From: Acanthacorydalis orientalis
Lineage: Eukaryota > Arthropoda > Insecta > Megaloptera > Corydalidae
Reading direction: 5' to 3'
NCBI GenBank assembly: GCA_034766995.1
Contig: CM068319.1
Coordinates: forward strand, 24,131,459 to 24,195,458
Length of the DNA stretch: 64,000 nucleotides
Of the stretch, positions 1 to 24,911 are shown one piece after another (positions within the stretch are counted from its first letter, which is position 1; each line of letters starts with the position of its first letter). The position numbers and the translations under genes are program-made. Under the pieces are notes generated by a model. That model searched no databases and had not been told where the DNA came from. It worked only from the letters and a program-made list of their open reading frames with translations.

Positions 1-74
1 GTGTCTCAGGTCTATGAACTTCTTTACATCTATCGTGTTCACCAAATGTTATTTTAATCATAAACCACATAAAC
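1..74 (-). CDS. Gene A exon 4, 5' portion only
   Basis: The acceptor TTTTCAG at 75..80 opens the exon with one base completing the split Gly codon, then FMWFMIKITFGEHDRC and KEVHRPET. The reading frame is open to the window edge. The extra Cys after GEHDR has no counterpart in B, C or D; its partner would be further left, outside the window. Confidence 0.85.
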
Positions 75-1385
75 CTGAAAACATATAAAACAGTTTGTGT
101 TTATTTATAAATAATATAATTGATATAAAGAAAAAAAATGTTAAAAGTTAAATATTTTTTAACTGCAAGATCTGTATACAAAATTCACTGTAGAGAATAG
201 TTATATTTAAAAAAAAATATGTATAATAAGTAATGGGTGAGATCGTAAAGCATAAAAAATTATATTCACAAATTGATAACATTTGTGTTTTTTTATTATT
301 TTGAAATATACATTGAAGGAATAATATTTTTTTGTATACATTTAATTAAAAATATTTTTGTTAATAATTTTTCTGTTAAAAATTTATTTCTATATTTTTT
401 TCATATGCAACTTTTATAAATTGAATAGAACATATAATTTAAAAAGGATTATATATTTATTTGATATACACGGAAATGAACTTTTCTTGTCAACGACTTA
501 ATAACAAAACAATTTTGATAGCCACTGTCGTAAATAAATAATAAAAATACTTATAATTTTAAACACAAACAATTAATCCAAATCTCATTTGAATAATAAA
601 TAAATTACCAAAAATATATATAAATAATTAATTATTTCTAAAATATTTTCAAATACATAAATAAATAAAGTTCTGATATTTATTTGAAAAGTTTAAAAGT
701 GAATATTGAACAAGTGATTGTTCAAATTATAAAAATAACAATAAAAGAATTATAAAAGATCATTAAATAAATTAAGATAATTATGAATAAAATATATGTA
801 GTGCCAGAAAATATTTGTAAACAATATGTATATATATATATAATTAAAAACAGTAAAATTTAAATGAATAAATATAAAAAAAAATCATTATTTATATGCC
901 GTACAGTAATGACCTACCGTAACTTGAAATTATTCATCAATTATCATATTTTAATAAAGAATGATCATTCCATTTATGTAAACAAATTCTACTGTTTTGT
1001 TTTTCAAAGATTTTAAACAACATAACAATTTATTAAAGAATGTGTAAATGAATTAATTTTTTTTTTGAATTTATACACATTAAAATTTGTAACGCTTTTC
1101 TATCATAAAACAAAAGTTTAAATGAATATTTCATATTAATTAGTGGATAAATAATTCTTTCATAAAAATTGTTATACCAAAAATTATCAAAGTAAATGAT
1201 TGATATTTTAGATTAAAATATATTCTTTTATATACTTAAACCATAGTTTTTTGAAAGAAAAACAAACGTTCTTAATAACACTTTTGAAATCTAAAAAAAA
1301 CTGAATATTATTTTTATGACATGTTCTGATTAAATGTCTGAAGAATTTATATTTCTTTCTTGTTACTTTTCAACATCTATTATGA

Positions 1386-1428
<43 letters not shown>

Positions 1429-1797
1429 GCGAATGACCTTTTATTATTTTGAAAACAACTATCAAAAAATTTAAATAATACAAATACATATGGAGCTATA
1501 TATTTGTATAAAATAGTATAGACATTTTATATTACATACCCTTTCACACAATGAGCAGCAGTAAGCACATATCTGTCATTAATAAGCATTCCTCCACAAT
1601 AAAAACGATTGAAATATGATAAGCGTGCCATCCATGGGAACTCATTTACTTTTGTTGTTTGACCTCCAACAATTCTACTGGCATCATTTCGTTCACCACA
1701 ACCTTTAAACATATTTTAATCAAAAATTATAGTAATAATCATACATATTGTGACATAAAGAGACATTATACCATTAATTTTGTCTTACATATTTTCC

Positions 1798-1862
<65 letters not shown>

Positions 1863-3290
1863 ATATGTATATATATATTAATATTTTTAAATAAATCAAT
1901 ATTAAATTCTAAAAAAAATTAATTAGTAAAAAAAATGTTAATATAAAATTGACAATAAAAATAAATAATACATTGAAAATTAATAATAAAATAGAATTTC
2001 AAAATTACAAATACATTTATAGACATTCAATGATTATATATGATTTGTAATTTTGTTGAATGCTTACTCACTGCAACTGCAAGACGAAGGGGGTGTGTCG
2101 TGCAATGGTGGTCTGTTGCCAAAAACTCCAAAGTAATTCCTCAGAATTGTAGATCTGAATGATTGGGTCTACAAATATTAAAATTAATTTTATTTTACTG
2201 ATAATATAAATATATTTATATTGTCATAAAAAGAATTGATATGATAATAAAAACAAAATATAATCCTTAAAATAAATCCTATAAAATAACTAAGTGAATG
2301 AAAAATAATGTTAATTTTCCCATAATATTCTAAATAATACATATCATATTTAAATATACTGTACGAATTTAATTCACACATCTTATAAATTCTATAAGAA
2401 TTTATTTGTCATATAAAAAACTAAAATATAAGAGTACCTTTTATTATGACAACAATATTCAGAAAATAAAATACATTCTAGATAATAAAAAATATAAACT
2501 CTTATATACACTAAAATTCGTATATAATACATAAACATAAATTCAATAACCTTTCCTTAAAAAGATACAGTCATAGATTAGAAACATTACTTCAACTTGT
2601 TTGTTTGTGTTGAAAGTTGTCTTAGATAAATCATAATTCAAAGCGTGGGTAGTTTCGTTAATTTATTACAATATAAATTATACTTATAATAATTCACTTG
2701 TCTATTTAAATTAATGATTTTAAATCTCTTACATGACCGATTTATAAAAAAAATATTTGGATGTAATTATTATTACATTTGCATATAAAATAATAAACAA
2801 AAATAACAATAGAGAAAAGAATCGTTTCAAAGTCAGTTCCGTTACATATTTTTCGTGTTGATGAACTCCATAAAAGTACTTGATAATTCAAGACATTCAG
2901 TCATCTAATTCACCAAAAAGTAAAGACTCGATATATGTGGAATACAAATGAGTACATGACACATGAGAGCTGGAGATTTATAACCCATGCTTATCAGTTT
3001 CATGTATCGCAATACTACTGTCTCAAACTGGAATTTCAACAAAATCCAAATAACAGATGTTCTTGAAATATTAATTATGTTATACTTTATTATGTGTATC
3101 ATGAGAAAAACACATTAGAATATTGTTTATAACAAACCATCTTTTGATCATTTATACATTCATGCACATAAAGTTGATTGGTTATTTGAGGTTTAATGGC
3201 GCGTCGACAACTAAAGTTAGCACCCGACATCATGCAATATTTTTTTTTAAATAATATATATATATATATACATACATATATATATATGTG

Positions 3291-3329
<39 letters not shown>

Positions 3330-3579
3330 TATCAAATAATCACTCAGATTTAATGCTTTTTCATTTATATATAAAATAATAAACATTTGAAAAATATATC
3401 TAATCTACATTATTATCTACATCTAATCTACACTATTATTTATCTCAATCTACCAATTTTCTTACTTTAGTGTAATTAAAATATTTTCAGACTATTTTTA
3501 AATTTCAACCTTATTGTATTTTCTGATGATAATTAAAATTATAGCTTTTTAAAATTAAGATACGTAAAATTAGATGAAA

Positions 3580-3620
<41 letters not shown>

Positions 3621-4508
3621 TAAAATACCAAATAATATAAATAAAATATTAAACTAAGTATTTTTTTAAAAAACTTTATTTTTATTAAAATCAATCATGC
3701 GCTACTGTTATTATTTACTTGAAAGTAGGTTAATATAAATTAATCCAATAAATAAAATTAAAATATCAAACCTGAAACAATATAATTTTTTGATCGCGTT
3801 CATTATTAACTACATTATAATAATTGTTTGATAAATCTGCTTTAGAAATTTTAGATTAACAGAAAAGATTCTATAAATGTGTGCACATATATGTTTTCAA
3901 GAATGCACTGTTTCGATAAAGTCTTTTATTAATATAGTAAATTAAAGTATATAAAAATTAAAGTATATAAGAATAATTAAAATATATAAGAATAATTAAA
4001 GTATATAAGAATTTTTATATTAAGTATATAAAAATTCTTATATACTTTCTTTATATTAATTGTATATTATTCCAAATAACCTACTGTATTATTAAAAGTA
4101 TTTTACTATTAATGTATTAATAAAAATATCCGTTTGTTTCTTACAGATACTGCAATTAAGGAATTTAGAAAACTTTGATATCAACATGCAATTTAAGTAA
4201 GTTTACTTCTTATAAAAATTACTTTTTATAATTATCATTTATATATTTATGAGGTAATATTATTAAATCAACTACAAAATATTACTCACAGTTTTTATAA
4301 TCAAACAGTAATTTTTATTATTTACATAAATTTTCTCAGATTTTTTATGTATTGTTCTTATATTTCACGTTCTTAAAACTTTTATATAAATAAATATTTT
4401 TTAATAGCTGTGTTCTCTTCGGTATTTTGAAGTTAATATTCAAATAACAAAATAATACTTGACACTGTATTAACACATTTAACAATGTAAATTAAGAAAT
4501 AAAAATAT

Positions 4509-4550
<42 letters not shown>

Positions 4551-5249
4551 AATTTATACATACCTTTCGATAACTTTTATATAAAAGTATAATTTTTATA
4601 AATATGTACACACAATTAATTATTACTCATTGTTTCTATTTATTACGACTAACACTACAAACATTTTTTTCTGTATGGAAAACCAGCATCATAGCTGAGA
4701 ATGTGTGAGGTCAATGATCTTATTACCATTTTATATTATGTTATTATCAGATGAAATAATTTCTTTTGAATTAAAGAAATACTTTTTTTTAAAAATGATT
4801 TATACTTTTTGTAATACTTAATATGAACGTATATGAATTATAATATATATATATATAATATGTTATGAATTAATATTGGAAATAATTTACCCGAATAACT
4901 TTTTTATGAAATTATTTTTGAAAGTCTTGAAATAGTTGAAATTTATGACTTTTAAATACACATTTTTATTAATTAATTATTTTTTTGAATTTTTTCTCAA
5001 ATTTAACTTTTAATATTTCATTAATAAAATAATATTTTTACAATTTGTATATATATATATACATATATATCTTAACAAAAAATTGGACAACCCCAATAAT
5101 GCTTCAAGTGTTCGACTATTGAACATCACACATTAATATAAAAATGATTTGTTAATTAGACATACTTAAAAATAATTTCACTTAGCGTCATTAATTACAA
5201 AGTGATTGAACTTGAAAAAATGTGTTTCAAATGTCATTTAAGATACATT

Positions 5250-5281
<32 letters not shown>

Positions 5282-6035
5282 CACACATATATTTGTATTC
5301 ACATACACATGCATGTGTGTATTTGTCTTATATAACTTAAAAAAAATTGTTAATAGTTCATCAAAATGACTTTTATCTATTAATATTTAATAGATAACTA
5401 TCAAATTAATTTCTAATAAATAATGTAATTAGAAAATATAAATAATTTAAATTATTAAATGTTTGTGTAATTATATAAAATGTTTATCTAAACTTTTTCA
5501 TTTACAAAACAAACATCGTATAATTATATGTTATTAATCTATTTATACGGAAAAGAATACTTTCTTATAATTATCAATAGGTTGGCAGCTGTCAGTGAAC
5601 TAAAAATATTCATGTCAAATTTAAAATAGATTCTAATCCAGCAAATAATTTTTAGTTTAATTTATAATAAAATTGAACTGTTTTTTCTTTCAATGAAAAC
5701 AATCTGACTTTTTCTATTATTTTGCTTCTCTAAATTCCAAATTAAAATATTTATTTTTAAAAAAGGTCTTTGTAATTCGTGTAATAATATACAAACGATA
5801 TATATAAGAGAAATATTTAAAATGTTCATTGAATTATGTATTAACATTCAAAAACTTGTTATATTCGAAGATATTCATTACACTAGAATGAATTAACGTA
5901 TCTAATTTCTTAATTGTCATAAATAGCGTCAATAATATTATTTACATATATGATATAACTTACCTGCACATTGTTAATGTACACAAAAAGTAAGATGACC
6001 AAATACAAATATCTGTTCCAACGTATACTAAACAT
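1..6035 (-). CDS. Gene A: trypsin-like serine protease, truncated by the window edge
   Basis: Secreted S1-family endopeptidase precursor. The coding exons on the minus strand are 5964..6035, 2072..2168, 1540..1702 and 1..74, and the last continues beyond the window. All junctions are GT/AG and phase-consistent (0, 1, 2). The 135 visible codons give a hydrophobic signal peptide (YLYLVILLFVYI), a short propeptide ending in CSCSCG, activation site R66|I67 (SRIVGG), catalytic His107 in TAAHC, and the segment FGEHDRC. The Asp and Ser regions lie outside the window. There is no clip domain. The stretch after TAAHC (VKGFMWFMIK) resembles a conserved Drosophila trypsin-like group (CG4386-type, from memory; orthology unproven). 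Family and partial structure are secure; the physiological role is unknown. Confidence 0.9.
75..1539 (-). other. Gene A intron 3
   Basis: AT-rich intron with GT/AG ends. Its only marked feature is a pure (TA)n tract at about 1388..1423. I see no coding or RNA gene in it. Confidence 0.8.
1540..1702 (-). CDS. Gene A exon 3, activation site and catalytic His
   Basis: Exactly 163 nt, phase 1 to phase 2. It encodes CGERNDASRIVGG, the substrate-binding barrel strand PWMARLSYF, the Cys42 region CGGMLI and TAAHC with the catalytic His. The donor is GG|GTATGT, and the exon has the same length and phases as its counterparts in genes B, C and D. Confidence 0.95.
1703..2071 (-). other. Gene A intron 2
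   Basis: Short intron between the propeptide and IVGG exons, carrying a (TA)n tract with interspersed TATG units at about 1800..1878. Confidence 0.8.
2072..2168 (-). CDS. Gene A exon 2, propeptide
   Basis: This 97-nt exon starts after TTTGTAG in phase 0 and ends TGC A|GTGAGT in phase 1. It encodes a short basic and proline-containing propeptide (QSFRSTILRNYFGVFGNRPP) followed by SSCSC. With the next exon it forms CSCSCG, the light-chain cysteine cluster shared by all four genes. Confidence 0.85.
3940..4048. repeat. 19-bp tandem array ending in a perfect hairpin
   Basis: About four copies of a unit like TTAAAGTATATAAGAATAA run from about 3940 to 4012. The last copy forms the left arm of a perfect 23-bp inverted repeat, arms 3998..4020 and 4026..4048, separated by only 5 nt. 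Confidence 0.8.
5249..5291. repeat. (CA)n(TA)n microsatellite
   Basis: Ten CA units followed by a short TA run and a second CA/TA stretch, inside gene A intron 1. Confidence 0.85.
5964..6035 (-). CDS. Gene A exon 1, signal peptide
   Basis: Twenty-four codons from an ATG at 6035..6033, starting MFSIRWNRYLYL and ending at a CAG|GTAAGT donor in phase 0. The hydrophobic core makes this a signal peptide. It is separated from exon 2 by a 3.8 kb intron, and the same phase-0 junction follows the leader exon in the other three genes. Confidence 0.85.
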
Positions 6036-6520
6036 TTTTAATTTTTACGAAAAATATACAATTATCTAAATTCTTATAACATTAAAATATTGTTAAAGGT
6101 TTATATTTATACATAAATTATAAATTCATTATAAATATGTTTTTTATTTAAACCAATATATCATTACTGCACAAACAAATTATAACAGAAACGAAACTTA
6201 TATTAGAAATTGGCGGGAACTGTACACCAATAGAAAAATGGAACGTATGCTTGAATTTAGACGAATGTATAGAAAAAAATATCAAAAAGTGATCGCGACG
6301 AAACACTTCAACCGTTGTATACGACGTGTGTGCTCTTTATTCGATTGAATATCGAAGAAACACGCTTTCTTGATGACCGTGGCCGTGATACTGACTCCAC
6401 AAGTAACTTACCTGTCTGGTCATTCGAAACACTTCAAGTGACTAAACGCTTGTCACAAGTTTGTCCCATTATAGTGGGTGTATGTGTGTGCACAATATGG
6501 TATTCGTTTATTTGTTGAAC
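6036..6520 (-). promoter_or_regulatory. Gene A 5' flank with a possible untranslated exon
   Basis: The 6190..6500 stretch is GC-richer than its surroundings. On the minus strand there is a perfect donor CAG|GTAAGT with its last exon base at 6412, and a possible acceptor TTTAG with the exon starting at 6065, 30 nt before the ATG. This fits a 5' untranslated exon spliced to the leader exon. No TATA box is obvious. Confidence 0.4.
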
Positions 6521-8293
6521 ACAATTAATAGTATTAAAAGTATATATCTTGAAATAAGTACAGTATATTCCAGTTAATCTTCCTTTGTCTTTGATTAAAT
6601 ACGTATTCGAGTCTTCGTTTCAATGTAAAGCCGTATTTGACTTTGTTCCAAATGAAAAGTCATTCCGTATGATATATTATTCCTCAGATCTATTTTGGAT
6701 TTAAAGTACACTTATTTATTTCGATTATTTTAAACTTGTATTACATCTAAAGTCATAAAGTGTTCAAGATGACCGTTTTTTTAGTGAATAAAAATTATGT
6801 CAAAGTCCTAACTGAGCAAATATAATTTTATAAACTATTTCTTATATGTATCATTTAATATTTATTGAAAATAATTCTTAGAAATACTTACTGATTTCTC
6901 GGATACGTCTTATATACTAATAATAAGTCTTATATGCTTTTTTTAATTATTGTAAAAGGTTCTTAATACCTTAAAGTATTGAATTATAGCTAGTTGTTTT
7001 TTATGCAAAAAGAATTCAGTTGCTACAAAAGATGAAGTACAGTTTTTATTTAGCAATGGTACATTTTCATTCTATAATGCTTACTATTGTCAAGTAATAA
7101 AATGTCTTTCAATTTTCAGTTCTTATTAAATAACTTTTTTGTTATTATATGTTAAAAATTTACAGTATGAATACTCTTTAAATACAAATTATAACAGATA
7201 ATATCAGTTTTACAATATAATTTTCTCAAATACAATTTTTTTTTAATTCATTTTCAGAAGCTAATTTTCAAACGTAAACGCTTTATAAGAATATATAATA
7301 GCTTACCGTTTTATTTTGAAAAATATAGAAAGACAATGAATCAATATTCTATTTTCAACAAACACTAAGGAACTAGAGTGAATTTCAGTATTGCATTCAA
7401 AAACAATTCCATTCTTTTAAAGATATCTATTTTCCGCAGAAATTTGAAGCAGTTGGCAGTTTTATTCCAAAATAAAAACTTGCTAACATGTATATTGATA
7501 ACATATATATATATATATATATATATAGGAAGACATATAATTATTAATATAATAATCATTACATTTCTGAGAACAATTTGTAACCGTATGAAAAAAATAC
7601 ATACCATATTAAAATTAAATATACATACTGTTTTCACAAATGAATACCTCAGTTATCATAAAATACTTTCTATGCTTGTACACTGAATTTAATGACAATT
7701 CCATCAAAATATAAATTATCTTATCAAAATATATACAAATTAATAACTGAATATTTTAATAAAAAAATCATATATTTTATATAATATTAATTTATTTGTA
7801 AAAGAAAATTTTAACACAGTACCAAACTATCAAATCTATTTTCAAAATTAGCGAAGTGACATCACATTGAATCGTTTCTTGTACGCAAGGACTCCAATGA
7901 CAATCTTATATTTCAAAAGCTAGTATTTCCTAATAGGCATAGAATTATAAAAAAAAAACATGACAGTACTTTCATTACAAAGAAAAATATATCTTTGTCT
8001 TTTAAAAGCTACTCATATTTAATCAAATACTTTAAAAAATAAAATAAATGTTAATAAAATAAATGTTTCTCTACATTTGTATTATTTTTTTTTATTTTTC
8101 AACTTAATACCATATATATATATATATATATATAATCAAAAAGAAAAAATATTGTAATGAGTTCGTATCAAATTACTTAAGGTTATATCATATATTATTT
8201 TTTTAATTTTTATTATCAATGAACTGGTTAATAAGACAGGACATTTAAAAATATGACACATCATATAATGTATTTCGCTCTCTCTCTTTCTCT

Positions 8294-8325
<32 letters not shown>

Positions 8326-8681
8326 TAAAAATTTCATGTAATCATTAATCAACAATTACGTCTGCCTCAAAAGCAGACATCATGATTGTTTTTTTTGTTA
8401 ATACAAAAACTGAATCAAAATACAAAAAACTCTATGCATCTTAACGTCCTTCGAATAAATTAATATTTTAAAATTGAAAGTTGTTATTACGATTTGGTCT
8501 GGGATTTTTTTCTATGTTGTCTTATAAAATGAGATAATAACACATTTATAAATTTTATTATCTATTTTTAATTTTCAGGCAAATAATTTCTACACATTTG
8601 TCATAAATAAATAATCTTAGTATTATTTTCATTCAAATATTTAAGAAGTGTGTAGTTTTCTGTAGTCTTTATTGTATACCT

Positions 8682-8684
<3 letters not shown>

Positions 8685-8757
<73 letters not shown>
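8685..8757. repeat. (TA)n(GA)n microsatellite
   Basis: A TA run to about 8723 passes directly into about sixteen GA units. The two halves differ in strand composition, and the GA half has a strictly purine plus strand. Confidence 0.9.
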
Positions 8758-8759
<2 letters not shown>

Positions 8760-9103
8760 GCGAATGAAAATGTAAACTTTTCTTATTTGCTTAATTTTGA
8801 GTGCTAGAGTACTTCTTTTGCAATGCATTTTCTATCATTCTTATCCTCCCTATTTATTGTTGTTTTTCAAGCCTTTTTATACGTCTTAAATTTCAATCAA
8901 TGATTTCTTCCTTCATTTGTATAGTTATCTCTTCTACCAATAAATTTCTGATTTCTGTCATTCTTATATCAACTTCTTTATTCTTGCTATTATGTGTCTA
9001 ATTTCTATATATTTTCAAGTCAATTCTATTCTTTATTATATTCTATCTGCTCTTTTTCTTTTTAACATACCTTTTTCATGCTTTTCCATGTTTCTTTATA
9101 TAT

Positions 9104-9158
<55 letters not shown>

Positions 9159-9504
9159 CGTATTACTACTCCTTTTCTCTTGTCGACTCATAAATTATGT
9201 ATATTCTTCAAAAATGAGAATATTAATTTTTTACACTACCCTTACGTTCCTCAATAGTATTTACAGCAAATTTTCTGTGATATATGACGTTTGGACTAGT
9301 GTTTTGTTTTCGGGGGCCAATGACATTCACAACTTGATCAGCCGACCTTTTTAAACTTATTACCATATGCATGGAATAAACATTTATATACGTCACTTTA
9401 TGTATAGTAAAATCATTTATAAATGGCTCAATATTACACACAAAACTCTTTTGTTATTGACACGTTGATTTTTTTATCTTTATAGCACCACAGACCTGTT
9501 CCTA

Positions 9505-9553
<49 letters not shown>

Positions 9554-11572
9554 TTTAAATAAACTTTCCTTCCTAATTATTAGATAAAAACTATACAAAC
9601 ATGTGTAATATATTTTACCATCTTTGTAAAATTGTATATTTAAAATTTTAACCATAAATTTTAAACTAATACTATTCATTTCTTAAAAAGAATAAAATTA
9701 ATTAACACTGTTGTTAATTAAAAATCCATTTTACTTTTGTATACAAAACATGTATGCCCCAATTTTAATATAGTGTATGCATTGACAATATTTTTGATAA
9801 AGGCTTTATTTATCATTCGTATAATTTACATACGATTCTCAAAAAAATCGTATCGCCAAAATATAATTCAGTGAAATTAAATTATTGTGGTCTACAAGAC
9901 GAAAGATGTTTTTATAAATATCAATTTATTTTTTTCTTTCTTTAAATAAATTCTAAATAAAAATATTTCCCAAAACTGTATTCCAATATAGGAGACAAAA
10001 TTTTAAATCTCTCTGTGTTTTCTATCTAACATTTCTAGGAAGTTAATGTTGTAATTATATAATAATTATTTTTAATATACGAAATTATAATCTGACATTG
10101 TGACAAAATTCACTTTTAATAATGAATTAACACTAAGTGCTGAATACACAGCACAAAATATTCTTAATATAAATAATTAATACTTTATCGATATCTTTTT
10201 TGATATACTAGTTTACATGTTGGTAGAAATTCCATCAACTTCAAAGCTCTTATACAGAAAATGAAATAAGTATTTTAAAATATATCATAATTAATTATTA
10301 TACAATCACTAAATAAAATATTTATACGTAAATAGATCAGAAAATGTACATTTAAGGCCAAACAAACATGTATACACTCTACTAATATATAAGAAGTTGT
10401 TGAATATTAATAGAAACACTACAACTATGTTTCATTATCAAGGACATGTGATGATGGCTCAAGAGTGTTAATATTGAAATAAAATCTGTCATCAATAAAA
10501 TGATTTTTGTAAAGGTATGTTATTATAGTACAATACGTGAAAGAGCTGATTAAAATATTTTGCACATGGTGATCATTAAAATCATAATAAATTATCATTT
10601 TAACAATAACCTAAAATTATGACTTCATAAAAATATATTTACAGATTTTAATGACTCACTATTTATTATTTTTTATAAACACAGACTATTAATAAAACCT
10701 AAAAAGAATAAACTATTTTAAATTACCATTAAGTGTTTTGTTTGCGAAATATATTCTTTTATCAAAATAATATTTTTCAGATTATTAATTAATATTGGTT
10801 CAATAAAATAAAATGGTGTTTAATACCTGCATCCTGATATATTAGTTAAAATTGTTTATAAAATAACCTTTTTTGAAACGTAAAATAAAATTTATCAATT
10901 TCTATTTACGAACTTGAAATTACGAAAAAAAATGAAAATATTTAAATAATTTTGATTTATTTATGCGTATATTATTTTGAGTACTTTATATTTTTTTTTA
11001 AAATATTAAATAATATTATATTATTTACACATTTTATTCCAATAGTTTGTTTTTTTTTCATTTACTAATTTATCAAAATAATACTTTATTATCTTAAAAT
11101 AAAATTCTTACCCATAACTGAATATATATATATATATATATACTGTTATATTTTTTTAATATTTACTTTCATTTTTATCATTTTCATCTTAATAATTTTA
11201 TTATTTTTTTTGCATATCACTATTAGGGTTAAAAACTTGTGATATTTTAATACAAAATGTAAAAAAATAGTAATATATTGACTTATGCGAGGACTTAAGA
11301 CAGGCACATAATATGATAATTGTGTAAAATATAACTATTTTCTGTATATAAATACAGTATATTAAAATTACGAAGATATTTTTACAAATTTGATTAAACA
11401 TTAATAAAAACTTTCAAAAAAAATCATCCATAAAATATTAAAAAATATAAAAGATTTACCTTACTAATAAGAGACATTTTCTTATTTTTCCTTTCGATGA
11501 AATGTGTTGTTCATTATTCTGAAATTAAATAATTCACAAAAACACTTCAGAAAAATGCTCAGTAACAATTGA

Positions 11573-11578
11573 TTTATT
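11573..11578 (-). terminator. Gene B candidate polyadenylation signal
   Basis: AATAAA on the minus strand, about 66 nt past the gene B stop. In such AT-rich DNA the hexamer is common by chance. Confidence 0.4.
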
Positions 11579-11643
11579 TAAATAACTACTTAAAAATAGT
11601 TAATAATAAAACACAAACATAAATAATTTCATTTTTTTGTAAT

Positions 11644-23732
<12,089 letters not shown>

Positions 23733-24180
23733 ATTTAGTTTGTTTGTGTTCCTTATTAGAAAATATATCCTCGCACTTAACAAGCACTTAAGTTAATTAG
23801 TTAAAAAACGCGGTACGATTTTTGTACTATAAACACATTCAACTACCGAAAGATCATAACCGGCGTGAGTATTAAAATTTAAGTCGGACTTAAAACTTTT
23901 CAATCAATTAATAAAAAGTAACCAAAACGTCAATTGTTACACATTGCACTTAATTAGGACGATTGTTTGGGTAGACGGCGCATGATGAACGCGAGACCAT
24001 GCATATGTTCGTGTTACGCACTTGGCTGGTTTATCAATGTGTCGGCCTTGGCGTGTCTTGCTTTCTCCTGGCGTCGCTATCTACTGTCTCTTGGATGAAA
24101 GTTTACTCGAAGAAATATTCTCTCACTAAGCGGAAACGATTTATATTCTTTAAAGTTAAATTTCAATAACGACAAGGAGG
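23733..24180 (-). promoter_or_regulatory. Gene B 5' flank
   Basis: The sequence upstream of the gene B start is GC-richer and contains several CpG dinucleotides (about 23940..24120), unlike the spacer beyond. It probably holds the 5' UTR and promoter, but I cannot place a TATA box or initiator with confidence. Confidence 0.4.
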
Positions 24181-24308
24181 GGATGATAAACAGTAATATA
24201 TGTTATACGAATGAAAGTTTGAGCAGTTTTATCTAGTATGATAAGTTGAAACGTCACTGAATTTTATATTTTTGGAAAAAAAGATTTTAAACTCGTCCGC
24301 CTTATATG

Positions 24309-24353
<45 letters not shown>

Positions 24354-24853
24354 CTCGTAACATAAATATACTGTATATTAATTAGTAGCATAATTTCTTT
24401 TTTAGCAAAAAGTTGAATGTAATTTTTTTTAAAAAAAAACAAATCTTTATGAATATTTTTAATCAGTCTTTTTATTCTTAGTTATATTTCAGTTCTGAAA
24501 GTCTTTCAATCAAGTTTTTTCATATATGCCATATATTTCTTTGGAAGCGTTTTTACAGCAAAATCATATGATAATTTTAATAATTGTTTTTTTTTTGACA
24601 AAATATACATAAGTAATATTGAAAATAAATACAAAATTTAAAAAAATGATAGTTTCATATTAAATTGGGATTTATCCGGAATATTTCATTAGAGATATCT
24701 AAAAGCATTATTTTATTTTTATAAATGAATTTTTCGCTCAAAAAAGCAAAAAAACTTTGGTATTTTTCAAAAATGATCAATAATTAATTGTTGATATTTT
24801 TTTTAGTAATTGCTTATGTGCATTTCAATGGTGTTGACATCATCTTCAGTACA

Positions 24854-24911
<58 letters not shown>

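Larger units (their letters stand above)
2169..5963 (-). other. Gene A intron 1
   Basis: 3.8 kb intron. It holds (TA)n or mixed CA/TA tracts at about 3254..3325, 3584..3617, 4511..4544 and 5249..5291, plus the tandem array and hairpin at 3940..4048. The remainder is featureless AT-rich DNA. Confidence 0.75.
6521..11643. other. Spacer between gene A and gene B
   Basis: No supported gene. (TA)n tracts lie at about 7501..7527, 8114..8134, 8297..8322, 8685..8755, 9108..9154, 9509..9551 and 11119..11141. A pyrimidine-biased segment at 8760..9110 and a GC-richer open stretch at 9223..9441 on the minus strand stand out, but neither matches a family I know. Confidence 0.7.

Noticed and set aside
3940..4012. 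CRISPR-like array, because short units repeat regularly
   Set aside because: The units are directly adjacent without unique spacers, and the host is clearly eukaryotic.
9223..9441. A 72-residue minus-strand open frame in a GC-richer block
   Set aside because: It reads like coding text in places but has no recognisable motif and no partner exon. It could equally be a decayed insertion, so it is not called as a gene.
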